64,000 nt of DNA from Terebella lapidaria (lineage: Eukaryota > Annelida > Polychaeta > Terebellida > Terebellidae): the NCBI GenBank assembly GCA_949152475.1, contig OX424562.1:41960157-42024156 (forward strand), given 5' to 3'. Position numbers and translations under genes: made by a program. Below are positions 1 through 12,490 of this stretch, piece by piece; the first letter of the stretch is position 1, and each line of letters opens with the position of its first letter. Below the pieces are notes generated by a model. That model was not told the DNA's origin and did not search any database. It saw only the letters and a list, made by a program, of their open reading frames with translations.

Positions 1-210
1 GTTATTCCGGTCAGTTTGATACCAATTTTGTTGATATTGGATAATATTTGACATGCACAGGTAGAAACAACCAATTTCTCAAATAGGCCGTTTTAGGTTG
101 ATTTACTGCAAAAAGAAAAATGGCTGCCATATCCGCCACAGGCCATATTGAGAATGGCTCCCTAGCTTATATTGATCAGTTAGTGATACTCCACCCCTCT
201 GCAAAGTTTC

Positions 211-1926
211 GTGCTTTTATCACAATGTGAACAATTCGTCCAAAATTATGAGCTAAGAACCTGCACTAAAGGGTTCTGTTCTTACTTTTCAAATATTGGG
301 CCAAAACTCGCGAGTAGTATACCGCGTAGTAATAAAAGTGTTGGAGACTACATGCCAGCTAATTCTAATCCAAACTCAATTTACCTGTCACCTACAACTC
401 CGCATGAAGTTATGAAAGTGTTACGGTCTTTGAAAACCAAGAAAAGCACCGGACACGACGGTCTTAATTCATACATTTTGAAGGAACTGGGTGCTGCTAT
501 TGTACAACCCCTGTCTTCTATCATAAATTTATCATTAGAGTCGGGACAAATTCCCAACGCTATGAAACTAGCGAAAATAGCTCCGATATACAAATCACAA
601 GATCAAAATATATTTGGCAACTACCGACCAGTTTCGCTGCTGCCCTGTATATCGAAAATCCTAGAAAAGATAGTGCACAAAAGAGTGTATGCTTTCTTAT
701 TGCAGAATAACATATTCTATCTGAGCCAATATGGATTCAGGCCAAAACACAGCACTGTAAATGCTGTCACAGAATTGTGTCATAATATATATTCCTCATT
801 TAATGAACGAAATTCTACTTTAGCAGTATTTTTGGACCTCTCCAAGGCCTTCGATACTATCGATCACAATGTTTTACTGACTAAACTTGAACAATATGGG
901 ATAAGGGGGGTGGCCTTGGAGTGGTTCCAAAATTATCTGACCAATAGACAGCAATACGTGTACTATAAAAATTGCTGTTCGAAAACGACATCTCTGAAAT
1001 GCGGAGTTCCACAGGGATCCGTACTAGGCCCCCTATTATTTATTTTGTACACGAATGATCTACCATTAAACTTATATAATTCAAAAACAATACTTTTCGC
1101 AGACGATACTACAATATTTGTTTCTGATAGGGATATTTCTAATCTATATAACACGGTGAATAAAGAACTTAAGATATTGGGGGACTGGTTCAAGGCTAAT
1201 AAATTATCTCTGAACACCAACAAAACTAATTATATCTTATTCAGCAGTAATAAACATGAAAATACTGCAAATTCAAACACTTTGAGTGTTAATAATGATT
1301 ATATTAATAGGGTGGAATATACAAAATTCCTAGGTTTAAAAATTGATCAAAACTTATCGTGGTCTGAGCACATACAAATGTGCAAAAATAAAATATCGAG
1401 TGGAATCTATGCAATAAACTCACTCAAGCACCTTTTACCTAAACATTTGCTCCGAACCCTTTATTACAGCATGGTTAATCCGTTCATAACATATGGATTA
1501 CTATTATGGGGTTCCGCTCGTAAAAAATACTTTAAACAAGTTGAAACGTTGCAAAAACGCGCAATTAGGAACATAAAACTATCTAACTATAACGAACACA
1601 CTCTCCCACTATTCAAACAAATGCGTATTTTAAAACTACGTGAGTTATATTTACAACAACTAAACAGTTTAATGTATTGTTATAATGCCAACACTCTCCC
1701 TCCACCACTTCAATCAATATTCGTCAAAAATAGAGATATTCACTCATATGACACTAGGCAAAGCAATGAACCGCGGCCGGCGTCACGTAAAACTCACATC
1801 CTGTCGAACAGTTTCGTGTGTAAGGGACCAGACCATTGGAATAAGCTATCTAAGGACATTAGGAATGCACCATCAATACTATCATTTAAATCTAGAATAA
1901 CCAAGCATTACCTGTCCAAATATTGA
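211..1926 (+). CDS. LINE reverse transcriptase, N-terminally truncated
   Basis: This is an open frame of 571 codons for the reverse transcriptase of a non-LTR retrotransposon, which copies its own RNA at a nicked genomic target. The motifs occur in order: NYRPVSLLP near residue 137, FLDLSKAFDTIDH around 207 (motif A, first catalytic Asp), [10 protein letters not shown] at 265 (motif B) and FADD at 296 (motif C). These are followed by the thumb and the C-terminal region ending in a WNKLSKDIR...FKSR block. The frame opens at a GTG, not ATG, and begins about where a FxxYFxNIGP motif is expected, so the true start and the endonuclease domain are lost. No internal stop is seen, so the copy is fairly young. 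The clade is uncertain between CR1 and Jockey. Confidence 0.85.
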   Translation: MLLSQCEQFVQNYELRTCTKGFCSYFSNIGPKLASSIPRSNKSVGDYMPANSNPNSIYLSPTTPHEVMKVLRSLKTKKSTGHDGLNSYILKELGAAIVQPLSSIINLSLESGQIPNAMKLAKIAPIYKSQDQNIFGNYRPVSLLPCISKILEKIVHKRVYAFLLQNNIFYLSQYGFRPKHSTVNAVTELCHNIYSSFNERNSTLAVFLDLSKAFDTIDHNVLLTKLEQYGIRGVALEWFQNYLTNRQQYVYYKNCCSKTTSLKCGVPQGSVLGPLLFILYTNDLPLNLYNSKTILFADDTTIFVSDRDISNLYNTVNKELKILGDWFKANKLSLNTNKTNYILFSSNKHENTANSNTLSVNNDYINRVEYTKFLGLKIDQNLSWSEHIQMCKNKISSGIYAINSLKHLLPKHLLRTLYYSMVNPFITYGLLLWGSARKKYFKQVETLQKRAIRNIKLSNYNEHTLPLFKQMRILKLRELYLQQLNSLMYCYNANTLPPPLQSIFVKNRDIHSYDTRQSNEPRPASRKTHILSNSFVCKGPDHWNKLSKDIRNAPSILSFKSRITKHYLSKY

Positions 1927-1968
1927 TGAGCACAAAGCAATTGCAAAACAATCATTTTGCCTTGTATT

Positions 1969-2475
1969 CAATGTAAGTGTGTGGGGCAACGGGATGGGCT
2001 TAGGGCTCACTGATGGTGTATAACGTTTCAATGAGTCATAACGTTTTAATATAATGTCAATGTATGTGGGTGGGAAACGGGATGTGCTTAGGGCTCACTA
2101 TTGGTGCATTTAAGGATTATGTCAATGTATGTGTTTGGGGCAACGGGATAGGCTTAGGCCTCACTGATGGTGTATAATACATAATGTCAATGTATGTGTG
2201 TGGGGAAACGGGATGTGCTTGGGGCTCACTAATAATGCATTAATGGATTATGTCAGTGTATGTGGGTGGAATGGGGTAGGATGGGGCTTACTGATAGTGC
2301 ATTAATATATCATGTCAATGGATGTGGGTGGGAATGGGGTAGGATGGGGCTCACTGATGGTGCATTAATAGATTATGTAAATATTGTCTGAAGAAGGGAT
2401 TGGTTGGGTTTGGGACTAACTGATGGTACCTTAATGTTAATATTATCTGGGTCTGGGGTGGGTTGGGCTTGGAGT
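1969..2475 (+). repeat. Minisatellite in the LINE 3' UTR
   Basis: About eight diverged tandem units of roughly 60-85 bp lie here. Each has the order TGTCAATGTATGTG, a G-rich block with ACGGGATGTGCTTAGGG, CTCACTGATGGTGCATTAA, then TGGATTA. Units begin near 1969, 2054, 2116, 2187, 2249, 2309, 2376 and 2440. The array starts 40 bp after the reverse transcriptase stop codon. Confidence 0.8.
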
Positions 2476-3049
2476 TTACAATAATGGAACATGTATATAC
2501 TTTCTGTTATTAAAACACACATATTTCTAATACCTGTATATATATGTATATTTTAACGTGCCTTGCCATTATTTGTATAGCGTGTTATTTATAAAATTAT
2601 CCTTGTCGTGTTTATATTAGTGTGTTTTTTTTATGAAGTTCAATTTGATTTCCATTTGAGTCATAACGTTTCATAATTAATCTTATAACAAATTAGGAAT
2701 ATATTGATGTGGTTTTGATGTTGAGGGTGGGGCGGGAACGTGGGCCGATCAGTCTTACTAAAACTATCAATAGGAACTACTATCCCGATTTTATTGTGTT
2801 CAATTTTCTTGTTCATTATTTTTATTATTTTCCTCTGTATCTAAATATAATTGTATTCCCATAAAATAATCATAATACATACAGGGTAACTCCAACTTAT
2901 CTGTTGTAAACTGTTATATTTTAATTCCATATCAATATGTAATAGGATAAGCCACAGGTACTACAACCTCTGGGGTTTACCTCAGAATTGTAAAGGTATA
3001 TTGCAAGTTAATCAAATGTCCGTTTATGTATTTGTACACAATTCTGAAA

Positions 3050-3076
3050 TAAAATACCATACCATACCATACCATA
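3050..3076 (+). repeat. CCATA pentamer tail of the LINE
   Basis: Four to five ATACC/CCATA units directly follow AATAAA and end the LINE. Short tandem tails of this kind mark the 3' end of CR1/Jockey-type elements. Confidence 0.8.
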
Positions 3077-3114
3077 CGTAAAGTACAACATTTATGTATA
3101 TTATATTCGCCGGA

Positions 3115-3345
3115 TGTCCATTTACCAGATCTCCTTTAGAAGATATCTGTTTTTTTTCCATTGGCTCTGTTCTGAGACTGTATCTTGTTTATTACACACC
3201 TAAGAGGACATTTATTTCCCTCCAGCCATCTATCTCAAAAAAACTACGATGTCTATTGAACATGGGGAACAAACCTATGCTCATCACAAATCTTCAAGAT
3301 ATTCTCGCAAAGCTCCTGATAACAACACGACTGATTTCTCAAAGG
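3115..3345 (+). repeat. Old diverged relative of the 42.94-43.20 kb block (family C)
   Basis: This block aligns by eye, with many substitutions, to 42,944-43,195 and to the duplicate near 54.2 kb. Shared landmarks in the same order are an ACCAGATYTCCTTT box, AGAGGACA, ATCTCAAAA, a TTCTCGCAAAG-like box and GAGATGAACGACATT. Both sides are non-coding or too short to call. It is evidence that the 43-kb segment belongs to an older dispersed family. Confidence 0.6.
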
Positions 3346-3814
3346 AATAAGACGAGATGAACGACATTATAGTCAAACGTGGTGCGTTGATAGCACCTGC
3401 TGTAGAATAACTCACATTAAAAGCCCCAGTCAGACCTACCAAAGATGTACTAGGGATGGCCTGGACCTCCCGGCCCATAATCAATCGAACATCTAGGAAA
3501 TAAATTCGACATTATTCACACGAGAGTCACATTACCTATAAACTCTTCAGATCAAAGGGAAATTGAACATCGTGAATCCATTACAACTACAGTAGAGAGT
3601 GAGCAATATCATGCACGAATATATGCCCATGTCGTTCTTTATTGATTATTTATTTTATACCACCCAGAGATATTAAACTGTGATATTCTGCAGATGCACA
3701 TTTGGGTGTAGCCTTATACCAGTACAATAAGGTATAATTGATGGAGATGTAGATGGAGCCCACGAGAGCCAGAGTCTCTCGTACGCCTCACGTTTCCCTG
3801 ATTCCCATCATACT

Positions 3815-3896
3815 ATTTGGTCGGGCTTTGTATTTTACGTTTCTTTTTGGCTTCATCAATATCTGATTGTATTGGTGGTAATAGATTGATACTTAC
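3815..3896 (+). repeat. Family R fragment (right part of core)
   Basis: The segment runs from TATTTGGTCGGGCTTTG to TTGATACTTACA and matches the right half of the R core seen in the 53-kb array, with substitutions and small gaps. It ends at the same GATACTTACA terminus as the other copies. Confidence 0.7.
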
Positions 3897-6764
3897 ATCC
3901 ACGTGTTTTTTCCGGGATGTCCCTTCTACGCTTCCGTAGTGAGCCACATTAGGAACCAACAATATACTATTATCTGCTGCGAGCACATGGTGGAGTAGCT
4001 CGTTCACAGAGGTGGTCAAATTGGTAGTTTATAGAGCTTGCTCCTTACAATATACCCCATTTAATGGTGTGTGAAATCCTCAGTCTTTGGGCTGTGCGTC
4101 TATTGTATTCCAACTGTTTGCCACATGAAACTGAATGGTAATCTGATATGAACACTGGACACGTTGATGATTGTATACGAGTGAACGCGAGATTTGGTTT
4201 CAAGCATGAATCAAAGGTTTCGATCGAACTTCTCATATGTGAACTTATGTGACGTTGCCTGTCAAATGTACTGGATATCGAATACATACCTAATGAAATA
4301 GGTTGTATCCATATCAATGTACCCAGGGTATTTTATATACCAACCATACAACTACAGAATATATAACATAATATAATAATCTAGTCGAGATATCGATGGC
4401 GAAAGCCGCTTTTACGTACATCAACTGACCATTCATCAACACTCGTAACTCGTGCATTGGTATGTATTGACCAATACCGTTCGGGCCATACAACGTCTTC
4501 GCTCTGGTTTATATTCATGAATGGGTGGTTTTCGATGCATTTCGAATGAGATTTGTCCACGAGTGATCGCCGTCAATAACATATGGAAGGGCAGTAGCGT
4601 TTGGGCCAACAATTTCATTTGTGAACACCAAGTTTCGGCAATGTTAGTTCATTCAAATCAAAATTTTGATTTTGTGAGAATAATAACTAAATATTCAAGA
4701 GCGAGATATCCTACTCACTCCAATTCTCATTGTTCAGATTTCGGTCGAGCTTCTCAAAGAGTTGAGAATGGCATAGTTTATCATAATATAGGTAATTAAG
4801 GTAATTAACATAGCCCGCTACAAACAGTGAGGTAACGAAGAGTTAAAATTTATAAGTTATTCCTTATATATTATCTCTTCAGATTGACCTATTTCACAGA
4901 GTAACTGTTCAGCATCCCAATACTGAAAAGAACCTAAGGGGTCACCGTGCTGGTTTCTTCGACATATTTGATCAAAATCACAAACATTTACCTGAAATGA
5001 CATAAATTATGGCAATTTTGCACATTTTCGGTCCATGTTCACACCTTGCATCGTGTTTTCCATGCGAACGGATACGGTGAGCCCCTATTCTCTTTCAGTT
5101 TTAGAATGCTGATCAGTTTCTCCATAAAATATGTCATTTTGAAGCTCTAGATTTTGTTGATACAGTTATTTGTTAAAAAAAACTCTTTGACCCTCTCCCC
5201 TCACTCTTTGAACGGACTACCTTAAGTGTGTCAAAAGACGAGAATCTCGTGTTATTAGGTATCTATATATACGTTGCATGTTAGGGCTTTTATTGAACCT
5301 ATCATAATCATACTGATACCAGAAGCTCAGTCCATGCATTCCCAATGGAGCTCAGCATTTGTTTTTCAAACATCATCGAGTTTAACCGCTATATATGTCC
5401 TTGCCTGAAGTTATGACAAGAACGCTGAAATATTCCAGCAACAACAAACAGACAGTGCCATTTCACCCACAAGTATGAGTTTGTACAAACAGCGCCCTCG
5501 CTCGAGACGGAAGCTCTTCATTGTGTTTTCCGATCTCACAAATCTGAAGAATAAACACTTCCCAGGTGTACTCCAGGTTCAAGTCAACACAAACATCCTC
5601 CACGCAGATGATCGACTTGGTCAGGCCAATGGTGATGAGAGAGCAGTGACGCCGTCTGGAAGGAAGGGTGTGCGGAAAGCGTTGGTGGGTGTATAAAGGT
5701 TCAGAAGCAAATGTATAAAGTTTTTTCCCCTCCTTCGCCGCTGACCTAGAAATGGTGGCTTTCGTGATAGTAACATGTATCGAGTTTGCTGAAGTGTGCA
5801 CCATTTTTCTAGCTACTAACCGGAAAGTGGATTTCACATGACGTCGCCTTCAATCGTCCATAAATAAGCAAAATCTCTTTGTTTTGCATTAGTCCAATGA
5901 TTTTATTGATATTAGGTGAAAATGACCCTTTTTCAGGTATTTTGGGTGTAAAAATACCCGTAATTCCACTGAACAGAATATTCGATCCCAATTCTCTGTT
6001 CCCGATTACACAATATCATACTGATGACTATTCGAAAGTATGAAAATCATCAAACGAATTTCAAATTTTAGCCCCTCTGAGTGGGTCCAATTGGAGTGTA
6101 CCTCCTTAATTTGACGTAGGGTGATATAGAAAACTTATCAGACCTTTTGGAGTTCTGTGGCATTGTAGTTCATAGTGTGTGTAGCAGTTAAGATTAATCT
6201 TCAAACAGAAATTATTTTAATCGTGTAGTGGTTTGTCATCCCTGCATTTACATCACACAGACGGTCGGACTGTATGGAGTGAAGGGTTTGAACAAAATTG
6301 CATCTATAATTTCCTTTTTATATATTTGTAAACAGAAAACTCTCGTTTTGAAGAAAGTATTGATTAATGATATCCAGGAATACATAAGTTCCATCCTATG
6401 GCCAACTTTCATATCCAGTTTTATTGTATTTTCTGCTTTTCTATTGCACGGGTCTATGACCATTGTGATTCAGTGCTGTCTATGTTTCCGAAAGAGAATG
6501 GTTATGGCTTCGTTAGATTTTATGATGCAGTAAAAAGGGTTTTGTGTTCATCCTTGGTAATTGAAAGGCGCCTAGATTGGTCCATATTTCCGCAAATGAA
6601 ATGAAACTGGAAAATTAGGTATGGCAGGAATAACTCGGTCTACCCAAATGTTTGAAATAGTGCCTGATCATGGCAGGGTCGTATGTAGCAATGATATATA
6701 TCCCAAACCAGTCATATTTTTCTTTGTGAAATCTGGAGGTTCTGTGGAATCAACCTCTTGTTCA
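3897..6764. other. Unrecognised sequence, no supported gene
   Basis: Only short open frames occur, the longest being 124 codons on the minus strand at 5,463-5,837. None shows a recognisable domain, signal peptide or splice-consistent exon series. The stretch at 4,430-4,800 has weak internal similarity (GGGCCAWACAA-type boxes) but no clear repeat. I see nothing else I can name. Confidence 0.5.
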
Positions 6765-7093
6765 AATGTAGGTATCAATCTATTACCACAAATACAGTAG
6801 ATTTTGATGATGCCAATAACGAACGTAAAATACAACATTTTGCAATAGAAACAAAGCCCGACCAAATAGTTTATCCAAACACACACTGGCGTCATCAGGG
6901 GCAGACAGTGTGTTAAATGTAGTTGCTTCTACTGTATACCTGATGGAATTAGTATACAACTGCCCAACAACCTATGAAAATATTTTAGAAATCCGAAACA
7001 AACCCCATGGAACAGATATATGACAAGTACATAAGTACCCAATCAATAGCCAGAAGGCTACTGAGTTGATGGTATCCTCGGGGACAGATAAAT
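6765..7093 (-). repeat. Family R, near full-length unit
   Basis: This is a minus-strand copy of the ~355-bp unit that is tandem at 52.85-53.85 kb. It holds TGTAGGTATCAATCTATTACCAC, the conserved stem ACACACTGG/CAGTGTGTT around 6,880-6,915, the CTGCCCAACAACCTATGAAA box, ATATGACAAGTACATAAGTAC, and ends at GGTATCCTCGGGGACAG. The copy is several per cent diverged from the array. Confidence 0.8.
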
Positions 7094-7889
7094 GATAAGC
7101 CACGTTGGAGCGACTTGCCAATAAAAAACAACGGGATGAGAGGATACTTGGGGATGCTCGATGTCGGGACTGATGATACGGCGACTGTCTGAGGCGAAAA
7201 GCTAAAGATCCGGGTGTCATTATTAACAGATGCTCTACAACAGATGAACATGTTGTCGAAAATCTATGGAAAGTTTGCGCAACGTTATCATGCTTGCCTG
7301 AGGATGCAATTTTTTTCATGTAATTTTCTTCATGGACTAACATAGTATAGTGTAAGTCAACTCCAGGGAACTTAGGAATTGTCACATATTTAATATCATA
7401 TCATATCACGCCATATTTTTTCTCGAATGATTACATTGGCTTTCTGTCCACCAATGTATCAAACACCAGGTTCTTCCAAGTTTGTCTATGCACCTGAGAT
7501 CTGACATCCCGCAGGTGACTTCGCTCAATAATGACATCAGTTTTTATTTATTTATTTGTTTATTTATTTTTTAGTTGATTTTTTTTCTTCAATTGCACGG
7601 ACATAAGACCAATGGGCTGTACGCGACAGTTCTTCACTCCACAGAGAGGTGGCGGTAATGGTTATTGAGATTTCATGAGAAACTAAAAAGAGGTTTGTAG
7701 TTGTCCTTAGTATTGGAGAAGCGGTCTAGCTTGATCACGTTTCTCTGAATAAAATGGTCCTGGGTCATAAAATATAAAATCAGCAACTATCTTTTTGTTT
7801 GTGTGTTCACAGCTTAGTCTCACTCTAGCTCTAATAGGCTGTCAAATGAAAAAATGAAAATAAAGGATGAAAAGTCAATGAATCAATGG

Positions 7890-7982
7890 ATAGTTTATTA
7901 TTATTATTATTATTATTATCATTATGTATTTTCATAGTTATTGTTATTATGTATTTTTATAGTTATTATTATTATGTATTTC
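7890..7982. repeat. TTA-rich micro/minisatellite
   Basis: (TTA)n passes into two or three copies of a ~25-bp unit of the form ATTATGTATTTTTATAGTTATT. The short open frames across it are a product of the repeat. Confidence 0.8.
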
Positions 7983-10619
7983 AAGCCGTCCAATGTAACA
8001 TAATTGAACAGGAAGACGACTTTACTCATACTATCCATTTTTTTGGTATCATTCATGATGTCCTTAATTATTATGGTAGCCATAACCAACATGATATTCC
8101 ATCTCCGATCCACAGAAAATATCCATCTCCAAACCATGTGAATGCATCATTTATGGGCCAATGAACACTGCTCATGAAATATAACGCACTTGACAAAGGG
8201 GTGATTATTCCTGACCTTACGTCACCCTTAATATTAGTTTTATGGCATCTTTTATTACAATCTCCCGGAGTTTCGTCCACTTCAAATGCATTCAGCTAAC
8301 CCTTCGATCATGACCGGTGTTAAAAGTTACTATGCGATGTTTCACCATAAAGAGACTAATGCAAAAGGCCCGATCGGTGACGGACGAATTTTATGCTTGT
8401 TTGGTACGATCACAGATAAAAGATTGGATTTAATTGATCCGCTGTCAAAGTAAATAACGAATTGCTTTTATCTAACTGTACCAAACCTGTCAAAGTCATA
8501 TATGTTGCATCGCTGACATGTTTGATAAAAGTATTCCAATAAAGACTTATCTAGTAATTTATTGGGATGGTTTGCGGAGATCAATCATCGATAAATCAAA
8601 CACATGATTGAACCTTTCAGACGTTCGGTACATGTACTCTTTACCTACTGAAGGAAAGTGACGTGAATACAGTCATTCAGACAAATGTACACGTATATCA
8701 GGCTCACGCCTTGAGTGTGAATTTTGATGTATAGAGTCTGTAAGACAATCTACATAATGAAATTTGATTATTTAAAGGTCTTCGCGTTAAAAGTCATCAT
8801 CAATCATATTTTCACTGAATTTTTGTCTGCTTTTCAACTGCACGAATGTACGACTAAGTTGCTACCATGAGCGCTGGCTCGTCTCATGCTCAAAGGCTTC
8901 AAAGAAAAAAATGCCACGTGGTCATATTTGCGGAATTTAAGTGATTTTTTCAGCAGCTCACAGAAACATATATTGGACATTCCTTATATTCTTTCTTGAA
9001 TTGTTCCCAATTTTTCATTGGCAGTAATGAAAGAAATACAAGAGTGAAGTAATACATTCTAAAGGCCGCTTTCCAGGTCGTGTTCCAGGGGTCGACAGAT
9101 TTTTTTAACCAAAATAAAACTAGAAATGTGTTTCATCATCTATAGAACGAGGAAATCACGATGGGGGATTAAACTAGAAGTATATACTCCGACCAACTGG
9201 ACCATTCCTGTGGCAAAGGTCATGGAAACTTCACCCCAAAACATACATTATTCAGACCGTGCAATGAACGGGACATTTTGATATATAGCCTCAGTAGCAA
9301 ATAAGAGATGGCAGTAACTATGATGTGAAGGCTGATGGATTTCTATTAATTTATATTAATATTATGAGCAGCCGAACATGTACAATTTGTTTGTCCCCAG
9401 AATGACAAAATCACGTGAAAAAAAATAATGCGAAGTTTCATTGTCCAGCCCAATGATAACAGTCACGCCACAGACAGGGAATGTTGGCTTCGTTAGATTT
9501 TATGGTGCACTGAAATTAGCTTTGTAGTCGTCCTCAGTAACGAACCTAGCACCAAGAACGCTGTAGCTTACCTGCACTTACCGGCGCTGTAGCTTAGACT
9601 CCGATCGAACGTATGGTCTCGATGAGATTCAATACTCAAAGCTTATTCAAGGTCACCAACAGATTCACCATATATTATACCCTATACACCCCCCCCCCCC
9701 CCCCAAAAAAAAAAAAAACAACAACAACACATAATTCAGGTCAAATATGACCTTGAGATTCACCACCCATCATCTGAGGTCAAGTTCAAGGTCACCAACA
9801 GATTAATTACAGCAAGACTTCCTATATACTCTTTATACAAACCTAACGTATATTTACATGTGTTGTCCCATAGAACAATTTCAATCCTGTTATGGGTGAT
9901 TCAATTCATGTTTATAAACGGTATGAATGACTTAAAATAGCATGCTTGTACAGAGCACATCCGATGTAGTGAATAAAATAGAGCATAATGGACTGCGGGT
10001 AAAATTACTTCGGAATTAGTTATTCTAAAACATCCTTACACCAACGCCCTTTTGTAATTCAGTAGTTTGTCCCAATATCGAATGCATGAAATATCGGACA
10101 TCATACTCAACAACAACTGTGATCTTTATTCTCGCCAAAAGACATATTCGAATTAAGCGGTATGGCGATATTTAACTATTTTATCACTGTTTTTCCTTTT
10201 GGGTTCAATTTGGAAAACCTATTTATTTTTATCAACCTTTCATTTCAGGCACAATAAAACTGGCATTTATATTATCTGCTGTATACACTCACTGGAAGGA
10301 AACGTCTGTGAACCATTCTCATTGGTTTCCACCTGACTGTCAGATGGGTAGTCTATAGACCTATTTCTAACGCCACATTTGGTGCTATTGAAGGTTGATG
10401 GAATGCACACTTTGAGTCTGCCACCTACACATCTGAGCAACACCTACTTGAGACAACAAAAATACTGGCTTGCCATTCTACAGACTGACTGATTTTTTTC
10501 AGATAACAAGTGTGGTGGAACTTTTCCCTTCCTATAACTTATTGGATCCTTTCACTAGTGTCTCACAATGATGTATGTTTATTGGTCATCAATAACACAT
10601 ATTCCTTACAAGTGCGAAA

Positions 10620-10740
10620 CTAATCATGGCCGTTGCTAGCCATGTTATCTATCATGTTGTCAGTCATATCATGTTTTCAGTCATTGCTGTCAATCATGTT
10701 ATTGTCATGTTATCTGTCATGTTGTCGGTCATGTTCTTGC
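10620..10740. repeat. GTCATGTT-rich short tandem repeats
   Basis: Irregular repeats of CATGTTATCTATCATGTTGTC and TCAGTCAT type cover about 120 bp. The units are imperfect and no function is suggested. Confidence 0.65.
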
Positions 10741-11188
10741 CCTGGGCTTCTTGTCATGAATTATCAAAATAGATAGTCATTTTTCAAAATAGATAGTCAA
10801 CAAGCCCAGCACAGAACTCATTGGTGATGTCACTTATCGTGAGGAACAAATTACATATTGGAGATAGGATTTCAACCTGTCCACAAAACATTCACGACAG
10901 GCAGGGGAGCAACGGGTTTCATCTCCATACTAGGTTGTGCATGGAATGTTCAATATGGTTGTATTTGCCTCCTTTCTGAATAGTATATGAGGTGTATACA
11001 CAACCAAACATTGTCAATGATAAAGAAAGCTAACGACACTATATATGATATTAATATTTCAATGAATCCAGAATGGCCGTCAAATTTAGGCAAATTTTCA
11101 CTAAAATGTTCATTACTTCGGACTGAATCAACATTTTGGGTCATTTTGGGGGTACATGGCCGTCTATGTCTAGATTTTCATGTACAGG

Positions 11189-12163
11189 TGTGACAGGTTG
11201 GAAAATGTCACAATGTAGAGCCAGCATGTTCGAACCATTATGATTTGTCATAACGTGTAATGTATACAATCGTTATTCTGTTAACGGTAACTGCTGCCAT
11301 CTAGCGAGTGCGAGTACTGTACATACTTCCTGGAAGGAAGTGACGTAGTTTTGCACACGGTTCAAAGTCATCAGTTGGTCAGCCATCTTTGCCCACATCG
11401 CCACATTTTGTTGTGGCCTCTCAGAAAAGTAAGGAATTTGTACTGGTATTTGCTGAATAACCGTGTATAATATGTAATAACATATTCTGGTAATCTAAGA
11501 TCACTGTTTTATAACTTATAAGCTTGTCCAAGTAGAAAAATCGTGTGTATTTCTTTCTTAGTAGATCCAATAGTTTTCCCGGCAGCCATATTGATTTTTG
11601 ACACACGTTCATCATGGTCATAAAGTTAACTATTTCTGTCTGTACTAGGATACCTTTGCCAAAATATTAGAGTAACTATCAGCAAATTGTGTATTATGAA
11701 ATTATCTAGGAATTCAGATAATTTGGGTTTTAACAAGTGTATATAAGTTCTGAAGTATATTCTTACCAAATAACTGTTGTATTCACATTTGTTTCCATGT
11801 AGCTGTGTAACTCAGAGATGCACACAGGATGGCACTGACCAACTCATAGCCAATGTCCTCTCACTTTGGGGTAAGACTCCATTTGATGTGTTCGGTATGA
11901 GTTCCTCGCGCAAGCTAATTTGTTATTTGGTAAACTTTCACCTAGTCTATCTGGCGGGTTAGCGAACCTGAAGGAAACTAATTAGATGTCACTAAACATT
12001 AACATAATCATGGGTTGTTACTATACGAGGCCTGTGTTGTATCAAACTTACACCACCATTTATTTGTTATTGTTGTGTGCCTTGTTATCATGTCATATAT
12101 TGTTTATTTTTCAATAAAGGGTTTGACACCGCATTACTTGTGTTGAAGACGGACCTCCTTACA
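11189..12163 (+). mobile_element. Probable solo LTR (LTR retrotransposon relic, perhaps Gypsy type)
   Basis: The segment starts TGTGACAGG and ends TTACA, giving the canonical TG...CA ends, and is flanked by CAGG on both sides (11,185-11,188 and 12,164-12,167), a possible 4-bp target duplication. A TATA-like GTATATAAG lies near 11,739 and a TCAATAAAGG polyadenylation-like signal near 12,112. These fit the U3-R-U5 order on the plus strand. No internal region or second LTR is seen in the window, so it would be a solo remnant left by LTR-LTR recombination. The short target duplication makes the call tentative. Confidence 0.5.
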
Positions 12164-12490
12164 CAGGGAATCAATCTAGATAAATGTAATTTAACTATTG
12201 CTTATGAATCATGTGTATCTATCTGCACAAGGAGTAGACAATAGACATTCATTTACATATTCCATATCTCTAAAATAGTCTCCATTGTGGACCTTGAAAT
12301 GTATTTGAAAGATTTTTGCATCCCCAATATGTCCTTGAATTCTGCTTAGTTTGGGCAGTTTTGCCAGTTAGCTCAAATATCAAGATGCCGCTGAATGCGC
12401 CCCCCCCCCCCGAAATAATGATAACAATAAAGTTAGTTTCATAATTTTCCATGCACGACATGCTCAAAGCTTTACAATTATTACCCGTAT

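Larger units (their letters stand above)
226..3076 (+). mobile_element. 5'-truncated non-LTR retrotransposon (LINE, CR1/Jockey group)
   Basis: The element consists of the C-terminal two thirds of a LINE ORF2 (reverse transcriptase), a long 3' UTR built of diverged tandem units, and a CCATA-repeat tail at 3050-3076. No apurinic endonuclease domain is visible upstream, so it is 5' truncated, as most LINE copies are. The left boundary is approximate because the reading frame is open slightly further upstream without recognisable LINE sequence. The tail of short tandem units rather than poly-A fits CR1/Jockey-type elements. I could not define a target-site duplication. Confidence 0.85.
7094..11184. 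other. Unrecognised sequence with simple repeats
   Basis: No gene is supported here. Simple-sequence pieces are TTA/ATT-rich units at 7,890-7,982, poly-C followed by poly-A at 9,688-9,718, and GTCATGTT-rich units at 10,620-10,740. A TTCAAGGTCACCAACAGATT box is repeated at 9,646 and 9,785. A TAGATAGTCA doublet lies at 10,770-10,800. The rest appears unique within the window. Confidence 0.5.

Noticed and set aside
5463-5837. 124-codon minus-strand open frame overlapping a 73-codon plus-strand frame
   Set aside because: No domain, no supporting splice sites and no repeat family; overlapping open frames of this size are expected by chance in 64 kb.
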